This document shows positions 7,079-16,474 of a stretch of 64,000 nt of DNA, one piece after another. Position 1 is the stretch's first letter. Each line of letters opens with the position of its first letter. A program made the position numbers and the translations under genes. The notes below the pieces were generated by a model. That model worked only from the letters and a program-made list of their open reading frames with translations. It had not been told where the DNA came from and searched no databases. Where the stretch lies: assembly GCF_003236175.1 (NCBI RefSeq), contig NZ_QKTW01000025.1, positions 85,606 to 149,605 on the forward strand, in the 5' to 3' direction. The stretch is from Taibaiella soli. GTDB lineage: Bacteria > Bacteroidota > Bacteroidia > Chitinophagales > Chitinophagaceae.

Positions 7079-9172
7079 ATGATCGCACCAAGTCTTAGTT
7101 TCAAAAAAAACGTAGCCACGGTAGTCGGCAGTATCGTTGCTTTTGTTTTTCTCTATCTCATTTTACTGACGCTCGGCATTCTGATCGGCTTTTGTTTTGC
7201 ATTTGCCGGAGGGTCGCTTATATATTATGTTCATAACATCTGGGTTATTCTGTTAGGCATAGGCCTGATGGGTATTGGCGTAATGATCTGCTTTTTTCTG
7301 ATAAAATTTCTCTTCGCCTCAAAAAAAGAAGATCACAGCAACAAAATAGAAGCAACCGAAGATGAATATCCGGAATTGTTTGCTTTTGTGCGTAAGGTAA
7401 GTGAAGATGTAGGCACAACCTTTCCAAAACATATCTATTTCACGCAAGAGGTAAATGCATTTGTCTCCTATGATTCTAACTTCAGAAGTCTGTTTTTCCC
7501 GGTGCGGAAAAATCTTACTATCGGTATGGGGCTGGCAAACATGCTTAATTTAAGCGAGTTCAAAGCCGTGCTGGCACACGAATTCGGGCATTTCTCCCAA
7601 AAGAGCATGAAAGCGGGCAGCTATGTGTATCAAGTAAACAAGGTAATTTACAACATGCTGTACGAAAACAGCAGCTATAGCTCTGCTTTACAGAAATGGG
7701 CGAATATGCATCAGATATTTGCATTATGCGCCAGAATCACCGTGAAAGTTGTACAGGCTATCCAATGGATTTTGCAACGTGCTTATCATGTAATCAATAA
7801 GAACTACCTCGGTCTTTCGCGTGAAATGGAATTTCATGCGGATGCTATCTCGGCCAAAGTGAGCGGTAGTAATAATGCCATCCATGCATTGCGCCGGATT
7901 GATTTTGCAGGTGCCTGTTACAGTATCGTAATCGACAAATACAATGTGTGGCTTAAAGAAAACCGACGTGGCCAGAACGCCTATACGCAACAACGATTAG
8001 TTGCTGCAACGCTGGCAAACGAATCATTGTTACCACTCAAAAACGGTCTTCCGGTTTTTAACGATACAGAGACAAATGTGTATCAGAAATTCAATCGCGT
8101 AGTGATCAATAACCAATGGGCATCACACCCTACACGCCACCAACGCGAGGAAGCACTCAGCAGATTAGATATTATCGGTACCGTCGTAGACACACCGGCA
8201 ACGGTTTTGTTTAGAAGTGTTACTAGATTGGAAGAAACGATGACCAATCAGATTTACCAGGATGTTCATTTCCACCAACCAGATGAAGTGCAAATAGGCG
8301 GCGACTTTGCCTTTGAAAACGATCTGAGACAAACACGTGAGAAGTATAACTACAACGCTGCGTACAACGGCTACTACAATAACCGTAACCTCTGCGAGTT
8401 TGATCCTGCGCGGGTAAACGCTGCAAGCATTACCGATATTGAAACCTATATCCGCGACACAAAAGATCTGCTCAATAAAATTATTGCCACGCAGGAAGAT
8501 ATTGCCGCACTGGAAATTGTAAGCGATAAAAAATCGGACATCCGAAATTTCGATTTTGATGGAGAAAAATATAATCGCGAAAATGCTGCGTTGATCAAAA
8601 CGAAATTGGAACAGTTGCTCAAGCAATTGAAAAAGGAACAATTGACTGCCGACGAAACGGTGTATCATTACTATTATCAAAAAGCTTCTGCAATTAGCGC
8701 CGATCGCGGCATCTGGCTGCGGAACTGCTACATACAATACTTTACGGTGCTTCGCCTATCGCTCGATAATCTGAATTTTATCAATGAAATGGTGGCATTG
8801 CTCGAAACATTTTATAAAGACAATACCAAGGAACAGGCAGCAATACTGGCCAGCAATATGGAAAGTAAAATGATCGCTTTTAAGGTGAAAGTGTTGCACG
8901 CTGCTAGTGTTTTAAAAACGGTGGACAGCTTGAAGATATTACCGATTCCCACCACACTGGAAGCGTTGCAGGATACGCACTATAAATATCTTGCGGCCAG
9001 TTCTTTTAATTCGGAGGCTATTCAGAAAACAATAGAATTTCATAACCTGTTTGCCGACTGGAATTACGATGTACGGATGGAAGCGCAAAAAGATTTGCTG
9101 GATAAACAGCTTCAGCTGAGTAACGCAGCCATTCCGATAACTGCTAATACAACGGTTCAGAATTATTACTAA
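7079..9172 (+). CDS. M48-family membrane metalloprotease
   Basis: A 697-residue protein starting at the ATG at 7079. The frame is open back to 6926, but that extension would run through the RAYT terminator and palindrome. Two transmembrane helices at about residues 14-50 and 53-80 are followed by the zinc motif HEFGH (167-171) and a downstream Glu in REMEFHADA (about residue 252). This is the signature of HtpX/Ste24-like M48 peptidases. The long C-terminal 400 residues are soluble, helical and without a recognised domain, making it larger than HtpX. The likely role is membrane-protein quality control or processing. The HD-hydrolase gene follows 21 bp downstream and is probably co-transcribed. 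Confidence 0.9.
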   Translation: MIAPSLSFKKNVATVVGSIVAFVFLYLILLTLGILIGFCFAFAGGSLIYYVHNIWVILLGIGLMGIGVMICFFLIKFLFASKKEDHSNKIEATEDEYPELFAFVRKVSEDVGTTFPKHIYFTQEVNAFVSYDSNFRSLFFPVRKNLTIGMGLANMLNLSEFKAVLAHEFGHFSQKSMKAGSYVYQVNKVIYNMLYENSSYSSALQKWANMHQIFALCARITVKVVQAIQWILQRAYHVINKNYLGLSREMEFHADAISAKVSGSNNAIHALRRIDFAGACYSIVIDKYNVWLKENRRGQNAYTQQRLVAATLANESLLPLKNGLPVFNDTETNVYQKFNRVVINNQWASHPTRHQREEALSRLDIIGTVVDTPATVLFRSVTRLEETMTNQIYQDVHFHQPDEVQIGGDFAFENDLRQTREKYNYNAAYNGYYNNRNLCEFDPARVNAASITDIETYIRDTKDLLNKIIATQEDIAALEIVSDKKSDIRNFDFDGEKYNRENAALIKTKLEQLLKQLKKEQLTADETVYHYYYQKASAISADRGIWLRNCYIQYFTVLRLSLDNLNFINEMVALLETFYKDNTKEQAAILASNMESKMIAFKVKVLHAASVLKTVDSLKILPIPTTLEALQDTHYKYLAASSFNSEAIQKTIEFHNLFADWNYDVRMEAQKDLLDKQLQLSNAAIPITANTTVQNYY

Positions 9173-9193
9173 CTTGTAATATCTCTTTTTCTT

Positions 9194-9808
9194 ATGCTGA
9201 AAGAAATTTTCACTTCGCTGATGCAACGTTATACCAACGATCTGCAAATGATTGACAGACGCTGGAAGGAAATTGAACTCGCTTATTCTGCGCCAAAACG
9301 CTATTATCATACGTTGACGCATCTATCTGGTCTCATTACAGAGCTGGATGATTACAAAGAAGAAATTGATAAATGGGATACCGTTTTGTTCAGTGTGTTT
9401 TATCACGATATCGTGTACAATACGTTGCAGCAGGATAATGAAGAGCAAAGTGCGCTGATTGCAGTAGAACGTATGTCTGAATTACATTTCCCATCCTCCG
9501 TTGTTACAGACTGCAAGGAGCAGATTCTGGCTACGAAATCGCATGAGCTCAGTGACAACAACGATACCAATTTATTTACCGATGCCGATTTAGCTATTCT
9601 TGGAAAAGATCCGGAGACGTATAGAAGTTACGCTTCGCAAATACGGAAGGAGTATCGCATCTATCCCGACATCGTTTATAAACCGGGCCGGCAAAAGGTT
9701 TTGCAGCATTTTCTTTCGATGCCACGCATTTATAAAACAGAACTTTTCAGAAATAAGTACGAACACCAAGCAAGGACAAATATTGCGCGGGAATTAACAG
9801 AGGGTTAG
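9194..9808 (+). CDS. HD-superfamily metal-dependent hydrolase (COG4339 type)
   Basis: A 204-residue cytosolic protein. The segments RYYHTLTHL, FSVFYHDIVYN (His-Asp pair near residue 75) and TDADLAILG are the conserved features of the predicted HD phosphohydrolases in COG4339. The substrate is unknown; small nucleotide or phosphoester hydrolysis is inferred from the family. It follows the M48 protease gene by 21 bp on the same strand. It ends well before the convergent M16 protease gene. Confidence 0.85.
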   Translation: MLKEIFTSLMQRYTNDLQMIDRRWKEIELAYSAPKRYYHTLTHLSGLITELDDYKEEIDKWDTVLFSVFYHDIVYNTLQQDNEEQSALIAVERMSELHFPSSVVTDCKEQILATKSHELSDNNDTNLFTDADLAILGKDPETYRSYASQIRKEYRIYPDIVYKPGRQKVLQHFLSMPRIYKTELFRNKYEHQARTNIARELTEG

Positions 9809-9915
9809 CGCCAATATGGGGATGCGGTAACTGGATGTGATTAAATGTGTGGAATGTGATAAATGCGCTAAATAGCGGGCGTGTCAACATTTCAACGTAT
9901 CAACGAAAAATAAAA

Positions 9916-9935
9916 AATCCGGCTTTCGCCGGATT
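9916..9935 (-). terminator. Terminator for the M16 protease gene
   Basis: Perfect 8-bp stem AATCCGGC / GCCGGATT with loop TTTC. On the minus strand it is followed by a T-rich run, so it mainly ends the leftward M16 transcript. Confidence 0.75.
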
Positions 9936-9972
9936 CTTCATTTTATGGCCGCGCCCTTTTAGGCGCTGTGGA

Positions 9973-12822
9973 TTAATTCTGTACTGGTTTTCCTTCGCGG
10001 TCCAGCTCTACGATCTGGTAGCCGAGTTTTTGTAAACCATCCCATACTTTAGCTTTATCACCTACAAGTACGATGTTCATCTTATCGAGGTCTGGCAGGT
10101 TTTTAAGCGCCAGCGTATTTACATCGTTTGCGGAGATGTTACCCAGCAAAGTATTTTGTTGTTTCGAATAATCAGTTGGCAAGTTGTATTCCTGAACGCG
10201 CGCAAGAAACGCAGCTTTCTGGAAGCCTGTTTCGTATTTGCGTGCATCGCTCTGGCCGATTGATTTTTGTGTAAACGCCAGTTCTTCGCCAGTAATACCT
10301 TTTGCCTTATATTCTTTCATAATGTGCAATACGTCTGCCAGCGCACTGTCTGTCGCGCTTGCACGAATACCAGCGCTAAACGCGAATGAACCAGTGTATT
10401 TATCACCATCAAAGTAAGAACGTGCACCGTAAGTCCAACCTTTGTCTTCACGCAGATCCAGATTAAGACGGCTATTGAATGCACCACCCAACGGATAGTT
10501 CATGATGGTGGATTTATAATAATCGCCCAGTGCATCGTATTTCATATTCGTCACATAGCCCACGCGGAATTCAGTTTGCGCGGCATTCGGTACGTTTACG
10601 AAATAGATTTTTGTTTGTGCAACAGCTGGTGCAGCAGGCAATACAGGGATTGCAATATCTGCATCTTTCATCTGGTTCAGGAAGCCCAGTTTACCGGTAA
10701 TTTCAGACTCCGAGACATCGCCCACTACAACAATCGTTGCATTTTTGCGGGAGAAATCTTTGTCATAATAATTCTGAACATCTGCAAGAGTGATATTGCC
10801 GATTGTTTGTTCGGAACCGTGAGAAGGCTGACCCAGCACACTTGAAGAACCGTAGTTGACCAGATTAAATATATTGTTGGCCACATTAACCGGCTGGTTC
10901 AATGAATTTTTCGCACTTTCGCTAAGGCGCTTTTTGTTTGTCGCGAATGCTTCTTCTGTAAATTTCGAATTCAGTAAACGTTCTTCGAGCAGCGCCATCG
11001 TTTTGTCGAGATTCTTCTTCAGCGAACGAACATTTACACTGATATTATCGCGGTCGGCGGATACATCGATACTGCTGCCCAGTTTTTCCAGTTCAGTTGC
11101 GAATGCTTCGGCGGAATATTTTTTGGTATCCTCACTCATCATTTCAGCAAACATATTAGCCAGACCTGCTTTTGACAGATCGCCGGCTTCAAGCATACGG
11201 CCACCTTTGAATTCCATAGAGATATTCACCACCGGAATTTCATTAGTCTGCGTACCGATCACATTTACGTTGCCTGGCAATTGTTTCTTCCATAATGAAG
11301 GTACATTCACCACAGGATTAGCGCCTGCCGGCGGCACTACATTACGATCGAACTTGTCGGTTGGCTTGGTGTATTTCAGATGTGCATAACCATAGTCTGG
11401 CGCCTTGTAACCTGTAGTGTCTACTGTATAGTTATCTGCGGCTGCCTTATTGTTCGCATCCTGCTTGGTCATCACGCTTACATAAACAGCATGTTTGCCC
11501 TTGATGTATTTATTGTAAACGCGCATCACATCTTCTTTAGTAACGGATGTATAACGCTTCAATTCATTACCGATATAGTTCGGATTGCCGGTAAATGTGT
11601 AGAACGCTGCAAGTTGAGATACTTTACCAGATACGCTTTCCAGTCCGTAAACTCCTTCAGCTTCCTGCTGACTGCGGAATTTATTGATATCATCGTCAGT
11701 CACACCACGTTTTTCAAATTCATCCAGCGAAGCTTTAATCATTTGCTCCATATCGCTGAGTTTCTGACCCGGATAAGGAACAACAGACATGGTAAACTCA
11801 CCGGAAAGCTCTGTTGCGCTGTTATACGAATTTGCATTCACTGCTTTCTGACCTTTTACAAAGTTTTTGTAAAAGATAGAGTTGTTGCCTTGTCCGAGGA
11901 TTTCTGCCAGACAATCCAACGCAGCTTCATCCTTATCAAAACGCGGCGGTGTTGGATATACGACGCGGAGCATCGGCAGCTTCGCATAATTATCTGTCAT
12001 GGAAATATAACGGTCGCTGTTGAGCACTGGCAACGCCATTTTGACTGGCTGTACATCCGGACCTTTCGGAATCGGGCCAAAGTATTTCTCTGCCAGCTTT
12101 ACAACGTCTTTCGGATTTACATCGCCGCCCACCGTGAGCACAGCGTTGTTTGGTCCGTACCAACGCAGGAAGAAGTTTTTAAGATCGTCTACATTCACAC
12201 GGTTCAGATCTTCTACATAACCGATGGTGAGCCATGAATATGGATGTCCGTAAGGATACAGATTTTTTGCGGCTACTTCACTTACCAGACCGTAAGGACG
12301 GTTGTCGTAGTTCTGACCACGTTCGTTTTTAACCGTAGCACGTTGTACTTCGAATTTTTGCTGCGTTACCGCATCCAGCAAAAAGCCCATACGATCGGCT
12401 TCAAGCCACAACATTTTTTCCAGCTGATTACTTGGTACTGTTTCGAAATAGTTGGTACGATCGCGGTTAGTAGAACCATTGAGTGTGCCACCTGCCTCGG
12501 TGATTATTTTAAAATGCTGTTCATCGGCAACGTGATCGGAGCCCTGAAACATCATATGTTCAAAGAAGTGGGCGAAACCGGATTTGCCGATTTCTTCGCG
12601 TGCAGAACCTACGTGATAGGTTACATCCACATGTACGATAGGATCTGAGTGATCTTCATGAATGAGCAGGGTGAGTCCATTCGGAAGTTTATACTCTTCA
12701 TACGGAATGGTTACTTCTTTTCCTTTCTGCGTTACTTTTTCTACAAGCTTAGCCTGAGCCAGCGCAGTAGCAGGGCCATACAAAATGGCCGCCGCAGAGA
12801 AAGCGAGAAAAATACGTTTCAT
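9973..12822 (-). CDS. Secreted M16-family zinc peptidase (pitrilysin/insulinase type), double domain
   Basis: A 949-residue protein with a signal peptide (MKRIFLAFSAAAILYGPATALAQ, cut near residue 22). The first M16 domain carries the inverted zinc motif HFFEH followed about 75 residues later by KNERGQ with the third ligand Glu. The C-terminal half is a second M16-like domain without this motif, as is normal for the family. Such periplasmic or outer-membrane-linked M16 peptidases degrade peptides. The length is usual for the Bacteroidota two-domain type. It is transcribed alone, convergent with the HD hydrolase and divergent from the nuclease gene. Confidence 0.95.
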   Translation of the reverse strand: MKRIFLAFSAAAILYGPATALAQAKLVEKVTQKGKEVTIPYEEYKLPNGLTLLIHEDHSDPIVHVDVTYHVGSAREEIGKSGFAHFFEHMMFQGSDHVADEQHFKIITEAGGTLNGSTNRDRTNYFETVPSNQLEKMLWLEADRMGFLLDAVTQQKFEVQRATVKNERGQNYDNRPYGLVSEVAAKNLYPYGHPYSWLTIGYVEDLNRVNVDDLKNFFLRWYGPNNAVLTVGGDVNPKDVVKLAEKYFGPIPKGPDVQPVKMALPVLNSDRYISMTDNYAKLPMLRVVYPTPPRFDKDEAALDCLAEILGQGNNSIFYKNFVKGQKAVNANSYNSATELSGEFTMSVVPYPGQKLSDMEQMIKASLDEFEKRGVTDDDINKFRSQQEAEGVYGLESVSGKVSQLAAFYTFTGNPNYIGNELKRYTSVTKEDVMRVYNKYIKGKHAVYVSVMTKQDANNKAAADNYTVDTTGYKAPDYGYAHLKYTKPTDKFDRNVVPPAGANPVVNVPSLWKKQLPGNVNVIGTQTNEIPVVNISMEFKGGRMLEAGDLSKAGLANMFAEMMSEDTKKYSAEAFATELEKLGSSIDVSADRDNISVNVRSLKKNLDKTMALLEERLLNSKFTEEAFATNKKRLSESAKNSLNQPVNVANNIFNLVNYGSSSVLGQPSHGSEQTIGNITLADVQNYYDKDFSRKNATIVVVGDVSESEITGKLGFLNQMKDADIAIPVLPAAPAVAQTKIYFVNVPNAAQTEFRVGYVTNMKYDALGDYYKSTIMNYPLGGAFNSRLNLDLREDKGWTYGARSYFDGDKYTGSFAFSAGIRASATDSALADVLHIMKEYKAKGITGEELAFTQKSIGQSDARKYETGFQKAAFLARVQEYNLPTDYSKQQNTLLGNISANDVNTLALKNLPDLDKMNIVLVGDKAKVWDGLQKLGYQIVELDREGKPVQN

Positions 12823-12967
12823 TTATTCTGATAATTTTTAAGCCTGCTAAAAGTAAGTTTTCCTGTGGGGAAATGATAATTTAATCTATGCTTTCACCCA
12901 AAAAATACCTCGTAATATTGCAACCGTTTTCTCTCAGACGAGACGTACTATTTCTACCTTCTTGAAA

Positions 12968-14350
12968 ATGAAAAAAATATTATTGGCTGTTGCAGCCCTT
13001 GCCATTGCATTCCTGGTCGCCTTTCAAAAACAAAAAAGTGCTACACCTCATGTAGGCACCTCGTCCACAGCACATTCTGAAACTAGCGTAAAAACAGTAA
13101 GTAATGGATCGGAAGACTTTGAAACGGGACACAAAACCAGCTATGCAGACGGCGAAATCAGCTTAGAATCAGGCAACTGGCAGTTTACAAATGCACTGCT
13201 GGGCAGTTCAGACCGAGATCATAAAAACGGACACCAAGGGGTACGATTACAAAAAGACGGCAGCGTCACCACGCTGTTTGATCAATCGGGCGTAACAACC
13301 GTTTCGATAACTCATGCATTATATGGAGAAGACGCTCCGGCAACCTGGGAACTACGCTGCTCCACTGATGGCGGTAATGCCTGGAAAAACGCAGGCAATG
13401 TTCAAACAACAAGTACTGCGCCTTCCATTGCAACATTCAGCATTAAAGAAAAAGGAAACTTACGTTTTCAGATACACTCACTGAGCGGCACTCGTATCAA
13501 CATCGATGATTTTTCGGTGAATGGAAAAACGGTAGCAAATAGTTCATCAAATACAGCAGAGGCAAAAGTTACGAAGGCCACCGGACAAGCGACACACAGT
13601 ATTGCCGGCCGTGATGATAATATGACCCTCGGCAATCCAAGCAAGGCAACGACAAATGAAGCGAATGCGGATAATTACCTGATGGTAAAAAAACAATACA
13701 CGCTTTCTTACAATAGCTCGAAAGGGATGGCCAATTGGGTAAGCTGGCATTTGAGTGCTGCCTGGCGCGGTGATGCCGAACGTTGCAACTGTTTTACACC
13801 TGATGAATCATTGCCTGCGTCTTTTACCAAAATCGCCACATCTAATTATATCCGCACAGGTTTTGATCGCGGGCATCTTTGCCCTTCTGATGACCGCACC
13901 GCTACTGCAGAAGATAATGCGGCCACTTTCTTAATGACGAATATGAGTCCGCAGGCACCGATTCTCAATCAGCAAACCTGGGAAAGTCTGGAATCCTATT
14001 GCCGTTCATTATTAAGTGACGGAAAAGAAATGTACATTATTGCAGGCGGTTATGGAACAGGTGGTAGTGGCAGCAATGGCGGCAACAACAACAGTATTGC
14101 GAATGGCAAAATCAATGTTCCGTCTCATTTCTGGAAGATTGTAGTGATACTGCCTGTTGGAGAAAATGATCTCAGCCGCATTAATGCCGACACAAAAATT
14201 ATCGCGGTTGACATGCCGAATCAGCAAGATGTGAATCAACATAACTGGCAGTATTACCAGACCACGATTGATAAGCTGGAAGCCGCTACTGGATATGATT
14301 TCCTGTCGAATGTACCGGTGGAGGTGCAGAAGGTTTTGGAAGCGAAATAG
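12968..14350 (+). CDS. DNA/RNA non-specific endonuclease (NucA/Serratia-nuclease type) with N-terminal extra domain
   Basis: A 460-residue protein starting at ATG 12968 (the frame opens with a TTG two codons earlier). Residues 1-20 form a signal peptide or anchor. Residues 45-190 look like a beta-rich domain, related to those found on secreted Bacteroidota nucleases. The ENDO_NUC catalytic part has DRGH (His303), and LNQQTWESLE with Asn334 and Glu342 at the spacing of the Mg-binding Asn and Glu in Serratia nuclease. These enzymes cut DNA and RNA outside the cell. A gene for a NuiA-like inhibitor of this nuclease family lies 331 bp away in convergent orientation. A strong terminator follows the stop. 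Confidence 0.95.
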   Translation: MKKILLAVAALAIAFLVAFQKQKSATPHVGTSSTAHSETSVKTVSNGSEDFETGHKTSYADGEISLESGNWQFTNALLGSSDRDHKNGHQGVRLQKDGSVTTLFDQSGVTTVSITHALYGEDAPATWELRCSTDGGNAWKNAGNVQTTSTAPSIATFSIKEKGNLRFQIHSLSGTRINIDDFSVNGKTVANSSSNTAEAKVTKATGQATHSIAGRDDNMTLGNPSKATTNEANADNYLMVKKQYTLSYNSSKGMANWVSWHLSAAWRGDAERCNCFTPDESLPASFTKIATSNYIRTGFDRGHLCPSDDRTATAEDNAATFLMTNMSPQAPILNQQTWESLESYCRSLLSDGKEMYIIAGGYGTGGSGSNGGNNNSIANGKINVPSHFWKIVVILPVGENDLSRINADTKIIAVDMPNQQDVNQHNWQYYQTTIDKLEAATGYDFLSNVPVEVQKVLEAK

Positions 14351-14374
14351 TTGATGGTTGTGTTATCCGGTACA

Positions 14375-14405
14375 AAACGAGCAGCGAATATTTCGCTGCT
14401 CGTTT
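14375..14405 (+). terminator. Terminator after the nuclease gene
   Basis: Perfect 14-bp stem AAACGAGCAGCGAA / TTCGCTGCTCGTTT with loop TAT, 24 bp after the stop codon. Confidence 0.85.
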
Positions 14406-14681
14406 CGCTTTTACGTTACTCGCGCGAGCATTAGCGTAGCCGCTCTCGTATCTAAGATTTTCGGCAGTTTCACGACTGCATTTCGATACTCTTAAGACTA
14501 ACGTCGAGTACCAGTCGTGAGACTGGGCGGTTTTGTAGACACTAGTGACCCTTCGGAACACTAGCGCCAGTTTAAAACACTCGCCAGTATCGTGGGGCCA
14601 TGTTACGCGGGATGTCTCTCTTACGGTCGACACGACCATATTATTAAACAGCTTTAAATTTCACTTTCAATTGCCAACTAT
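14406..14681. other. Hairpin-rich spacer between nuclease and inhibitor genes
   Basis: No credible reading frame. A 14-bp near-perfect inverted repeat (14465-14478 with 14512-14525, 13 of 14 pairs) encloses a short spacer. It is followed by a hairpin CTAGTG...CACTAG (14542-14564) closing on a c(TTCG)g tetraloop at 14551-14556. This could be a structured transcript, the 3' region of the leftward inhibitor mRNA, or a dispersed noncoding repeat. Confidence 0.45.
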
Positions 14682-15086
14682 CTAAGTTTCCACCGATAAA
14701 GTGTGCAATACCAAATAATCACCATCGTTGTTGGTTGCAGTAATGAAAATATGTACCTGTATTTTGCTGGCGCGATAAAGCTGAATATCCTGAAAATTGT
14801 CTTTCAGAAACTTTTGCAATACTTCAAACTTGCTCGCCTGCTCCATCATAAAATCATCATTAGGATCGGCCAGCTGAATGAGTTTTATAAAGAAGCCGTT
14901 TACATCACCGCTTTCTATCTCCACGTTTTCTTCTAAATCTTTCTGATGCAAGAGTGTTGCTTTCAGCGCGTCTTCAGATACAATGCCAGACAGATCAAAA
15001 ACATCAAATTCACTTTCGGACTCACTGAGATAAAGCAAACCGTCAATCAGTGATGTCGCAGTAGCTATCATAGTTTCGTTGAGCAT
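14682..15086 (-). CDS. NuiA-like nuclease inhibitor
   Basis: A 134-residue acidic cytosolic protein without a signal peptide. From memory of the Anabaena inhibitor NuiA, three segments line up: DGLLYLSESESEFDVF with NuiA's DGLLFMSESEYPFEVF; KFEVLQKFLKDNFQDIQLYR with its KFQKLLEVIKSNL...YR; and the C-terminal end, SVET here and VVET there. NuiA Glu24, which reaches the metal of NucA, corresponds to Glu22 here. NuiA inhibits NucA-type DNA/RNA non-specific nucleases, and exactly such an enzyme is the convergent neighbour. The likely role is protection of the producer's own nucleic acids from unsecreted nuclease. The start at 15086 gives the expected family length (135 in NuiA). Confidence 0.85.
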   Translation of the reverse strand: MLNETMIATATSLIDGLLYLSESESEFDVFDLSGIVSEDALKATLLHQKDLEENVEIESGDVNGFFIKLIQLADPNDDFMMEQASKFEVLQKFLKDNFQDIQLYRASKIQVHIFITATNNDGDYLVLHTLSVET

Positions 15087-15198
15087 AGTGCAAGTTTACC
15101 TGTTCAAATTATACTTTTCCTTTCAAACATCGTTCCAAAGGTCATTTTTTTAAGGTTAAGGCTGATTTTCATCATAAAATGAGGCCGATCATTTGTGG

Positions 15199-15206
15199 TA
15201 ACTTTG
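15199..15206 (+). promoter_or_regulatory. -7 promoter element TAACTTTG
   Basis: Exact match to the Bacteroidota TAnnTTTG element, 18 bp before ATG 15224. Because it lies inside the upstream open part of the decarboxylase frame, it supports the start at 15224. Confidence 0.6.
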
Positions 15207-15223
15207 CCCGAAATTGTAAGAAA

Positions 15224-16474
15224 ATGAAATATTGGAAAAAGTTATCACAGGAAGAACAAGATGAACGTATCACCGCGGCACTCAGCCAGAATATCGACTA
15301 TACGAATAAATTATCGCTGGGTATTCCTGCCTCCAAACTAGATCCAGTAGTGTTTTACGACAAAGCACCGTTTCTGAAAGATGCGCCTTTGCTCCGAACT
15401 TATGTACAAAACCCCAATCATATTGGCTGTCATACCCTGGGTGATTCCGAATTTTTCTTTAGCGGTACACAGGAATTGGAGCGCGAAGTGATAGAACTGC
15501 TGAGCGTAGACATGCTGAAAGCTGCACCGGAAAGTTGTGACGGATATATTGCCGCCGGCGGTACAGAGGCTAACATTCAGGCTGCATGGATTTATCGCAA
15601 TTATTTCAGAAAAGAATGGAAGGCCCAACAAGAAGAAATCGCCCTGATCGGTTCTGCAGATACACACTACTCTATCGCCAAAGCTGCCAATCTATTGCAT
15701 CTCGATTGGTATGAAGTTGCGGTAGACAAGATGACCCGCACGATTGTACCACAAGCATTAGACGAAACCATCAGCGCCGCAAAAGCAAAAGGCGTAAAAT
15801 ATTTTATCGTGATCTCTAATATGGCCACCACCATGTTTGGCAGTGTGGACGATCCGGATCTTTATGCAGCGGCGATGAAAAAGTATGACGTAGCTTGCAA
15901 GATACATGTGGATGGTGCTTTCGGTGGATTTATCTATCCGGTAAGCCATCCCGAAAGCACGGTTAATTTCAGTAATCCAAATATTAACTCCGTAACGCTT
16001 GATGCGCATAAAATGCTACAGGCGCCCTATGGAACGGGGATTTTTATTATCCGCAAAGATTGGATGAAATATGCCTACACCGAAGAGGCGCAATATGTAA
16101 ATGGCATGGATATTACGCTGAGTGGCAGCCGCTCTGGCGCCAATGCTATTGCGGTGTGGATGATTCTATCTACTTACGGTTATTTCGGTTGGCTGGAAAA
16201 AATCAATAAACTGCTATATCGTACCGACTGGTGCTGCGCTGCGCTGAATGAAATAGGCATCCGTTATTACCGTCATCCGAAAATGAACATTATCACAATG
16301 CTGGCTGACGATGTACCGCAGGAAATTGCAATGCATTACGGCCTTGTTCCTGATACGCATCATGGCCACACGGAATGGTATAAAATTGTGGTAATGGATC
16401 ACGTGGAGCTGGATCAGCTGCAGCAATTTATTACGTCGATGAAAGCCGCTTGCCCGAGTGTAAAAGTTCGCTAA
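15224..16474 (+). CDS. Pyridoxal-phosphate-dependent group II amino-acid decarboxylase
   Basis: A 416-residue cytosolic enzyme from ATG 15224 (the frame opens at 15179, but a promoter element lies in between). Group II decarboxylase landmarks: GGTEANIQA early on, ADTHYSIAKAA with the PLP-stacking His, HVDGAFGGF with the ring-nitrogen Asp, and LDAHKMLQAPYGTG with the Schiff-base Lys. Size and motifs resemble the glutamate/aspartate/tyrosine decarboxylase group. The substrate is not decidable from sequence. Its stop overlaps by four bases the stop of the convergent outer-membrane protein gene. Confidence 0.9.
   Translation: MKYWKKLSQEEQDERITAALSQNIDYTNKLSLGIPASKLDPVVFYDKAPFLKDAPLLRTYVQNPNHIGCHTLGDSEFFFSGTQELEREVIELLSVDMLKAAPESCDGYIAAGGTEANIQAAWIYRNYFRKEWKAQQEEIALIGSADTHYSIAKAANLLHLDWYEVAVDKMTRTIVPQALDETISAAKAKGVKYFIVISNMATTMFGSVDDPDLYAAAMKKYDVACKIHVDGAFGGFIYPVSHPESTVNFSNPNINSVTLDAHKMLQAPYGTGIFIIRKDWMKYAYTEEAQYVNGMDITLSGSRSGANAIAVWMILSTYGYFGWLEKINKLLYRTDWCCAALNEIGIRYYRHPKMNIITMLADDVPQEIAMHYGLVPDTHHGHTEWYKIVVMDHVELDQLQQFITSMKAACPSVKVR

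Noticed and set aside
8165-8737. A 190-codon minus-strand open frame
   Set aside because: Antisense to the C-terminal part of the M48 protease, with no domain or start signal.
11380-12237. A 285-codon + strand open frame
   Set aside because: It lies fully antisense to the well-supported M16 peptidase gene and shows no family features.
14286-14639. A 117-codon minus-strand frame over the nuclease 3' end and spacer
   Set aside because: It overlaps the nuclease end, its terminator and the hairpin-rich spacer, and the protein is low in recognisable structure.
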